Below are positions 63,847 through 64,000 of a stretch of DNA of 64,000 nt, piece after piece (position 1 is the stretch's first letter; every line of letters starts with the position of its first letter). The translations under genes and the position numbers were made by a program. The DNA is taken from contig JAHWDD010000004.1 in NCBI GenBank assembly GCA_023897205.1, forward strand, positions 2,976,001 through 3,040,000. Reading direction: 5' to 3'. The notes under the pieces were generated by a model. It ran no database searches. It was not told the origin of the DNA and worked only from the letters and a program-made list of their open reading frames with translations. The DNA is from Exophiala sp. HKRS030 (taxonomy: Eukaryota > Ascomycota > Eurotiomycetes > Chaetothyriales > Herpotrichiellaceae).

Positions 63847-64000
63847 CTCCGTGGATGTCGAACGTTATAGCGGGTGCAAAACGCCCCATGATGAAATACG
63901 CGACGACCAGTCTTGAATCTGTCCCTGGCTACTGCTACCAGGACAGAGATAATTCAAGGGGAGAATCTTCAAAAGTTATTGTAAATTTGGTAGCCACAGC
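63847..64000. other. 3' flank of the last gene
   Basis: 3' UTR and window edge. Nothing else is visible. Confidence 0.4.

Noticed and set aside
1..64000. CRISPR arrays, bacterial operons, intact transposons
   Set aside because: No regular spacer-repeat array, terminal repeats with a transposase, or reverse transcriptase was seen; gene structure is fungal.

Overview
The window looks like chromosomal DNA of a filamentous ascomycete (Pezizomycotina). Genes sit about 2 kb apart on both strands and are interrupted by many 45-100 nt introns with GT...AG ends and CTAAC/CTGAC-type branch sites. The protein families are typical of that group: Clr5 and RTA1-like proteins, two Zn(II)2Cys6 regulators, F-box proteins, and a cell-surface protein of the TTPALT...CCP type. 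A black-yeast or other eurotiomycete source is possible, but I cannot fix the order from sequence alone. I saw no tRNA, rRNA, CRISPR array or intact transposon. I propose 31 genes or relics; exon structures were assembled by eye from splice signals and reading-frame continuity.

0-9 kb: a small two-repeat protein, a Clr5-domain protein, an alpha/beta hydrolase divergent from an MJ1316-domain protein, a small secreted cysteine-rich protein with a doubtful 5' end, and the tRNA dihydrouridine synthase Dus1. 9-28 kb is looser and accessory in character. It holds a 741-aa UBA-like protein, an F-box protein, a broken SF1 helicase relic, a decayed relative of the 741-aa protein, a smaller intact relative (354 aa), several unrecognised genes, a decayed ORF and long gene-free gaps.

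27-41 kb is mostly housekeeping, all on the minus strand: an RTA1-like membrane protein, an Mgr3-like mitochondrial TPR protein, a WRAP73/Wdr8 WD40 protein, a histidine acid phosphatase, a VHS-GAT endosomal adaptor and a ferric reductase. The intergenic DNA upstream of the reductase holds a five-copy heptamer cluster and two hairpins.

42-64 kb: an SDR oxidoreductase, a histidine-phosphatase-fold protein, a large Zn2Cys6 factor, a small membrane protein, a second Zn2Cys6 factor beside an aldo/keto reductase, a single-pass cell-surface protein, a cytochrome b5-like (MAPR) protein, a PAF-acetylhydrolase-like lipase and a second F-box protein. No complete secondary-metabolite cluster is visible. 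The strongest candidates for something new are the UBA-like/LN-W gene family with its decayed member beside a helicase relic, the secreted cysteine-rich gene, and the promoter motif arrays.
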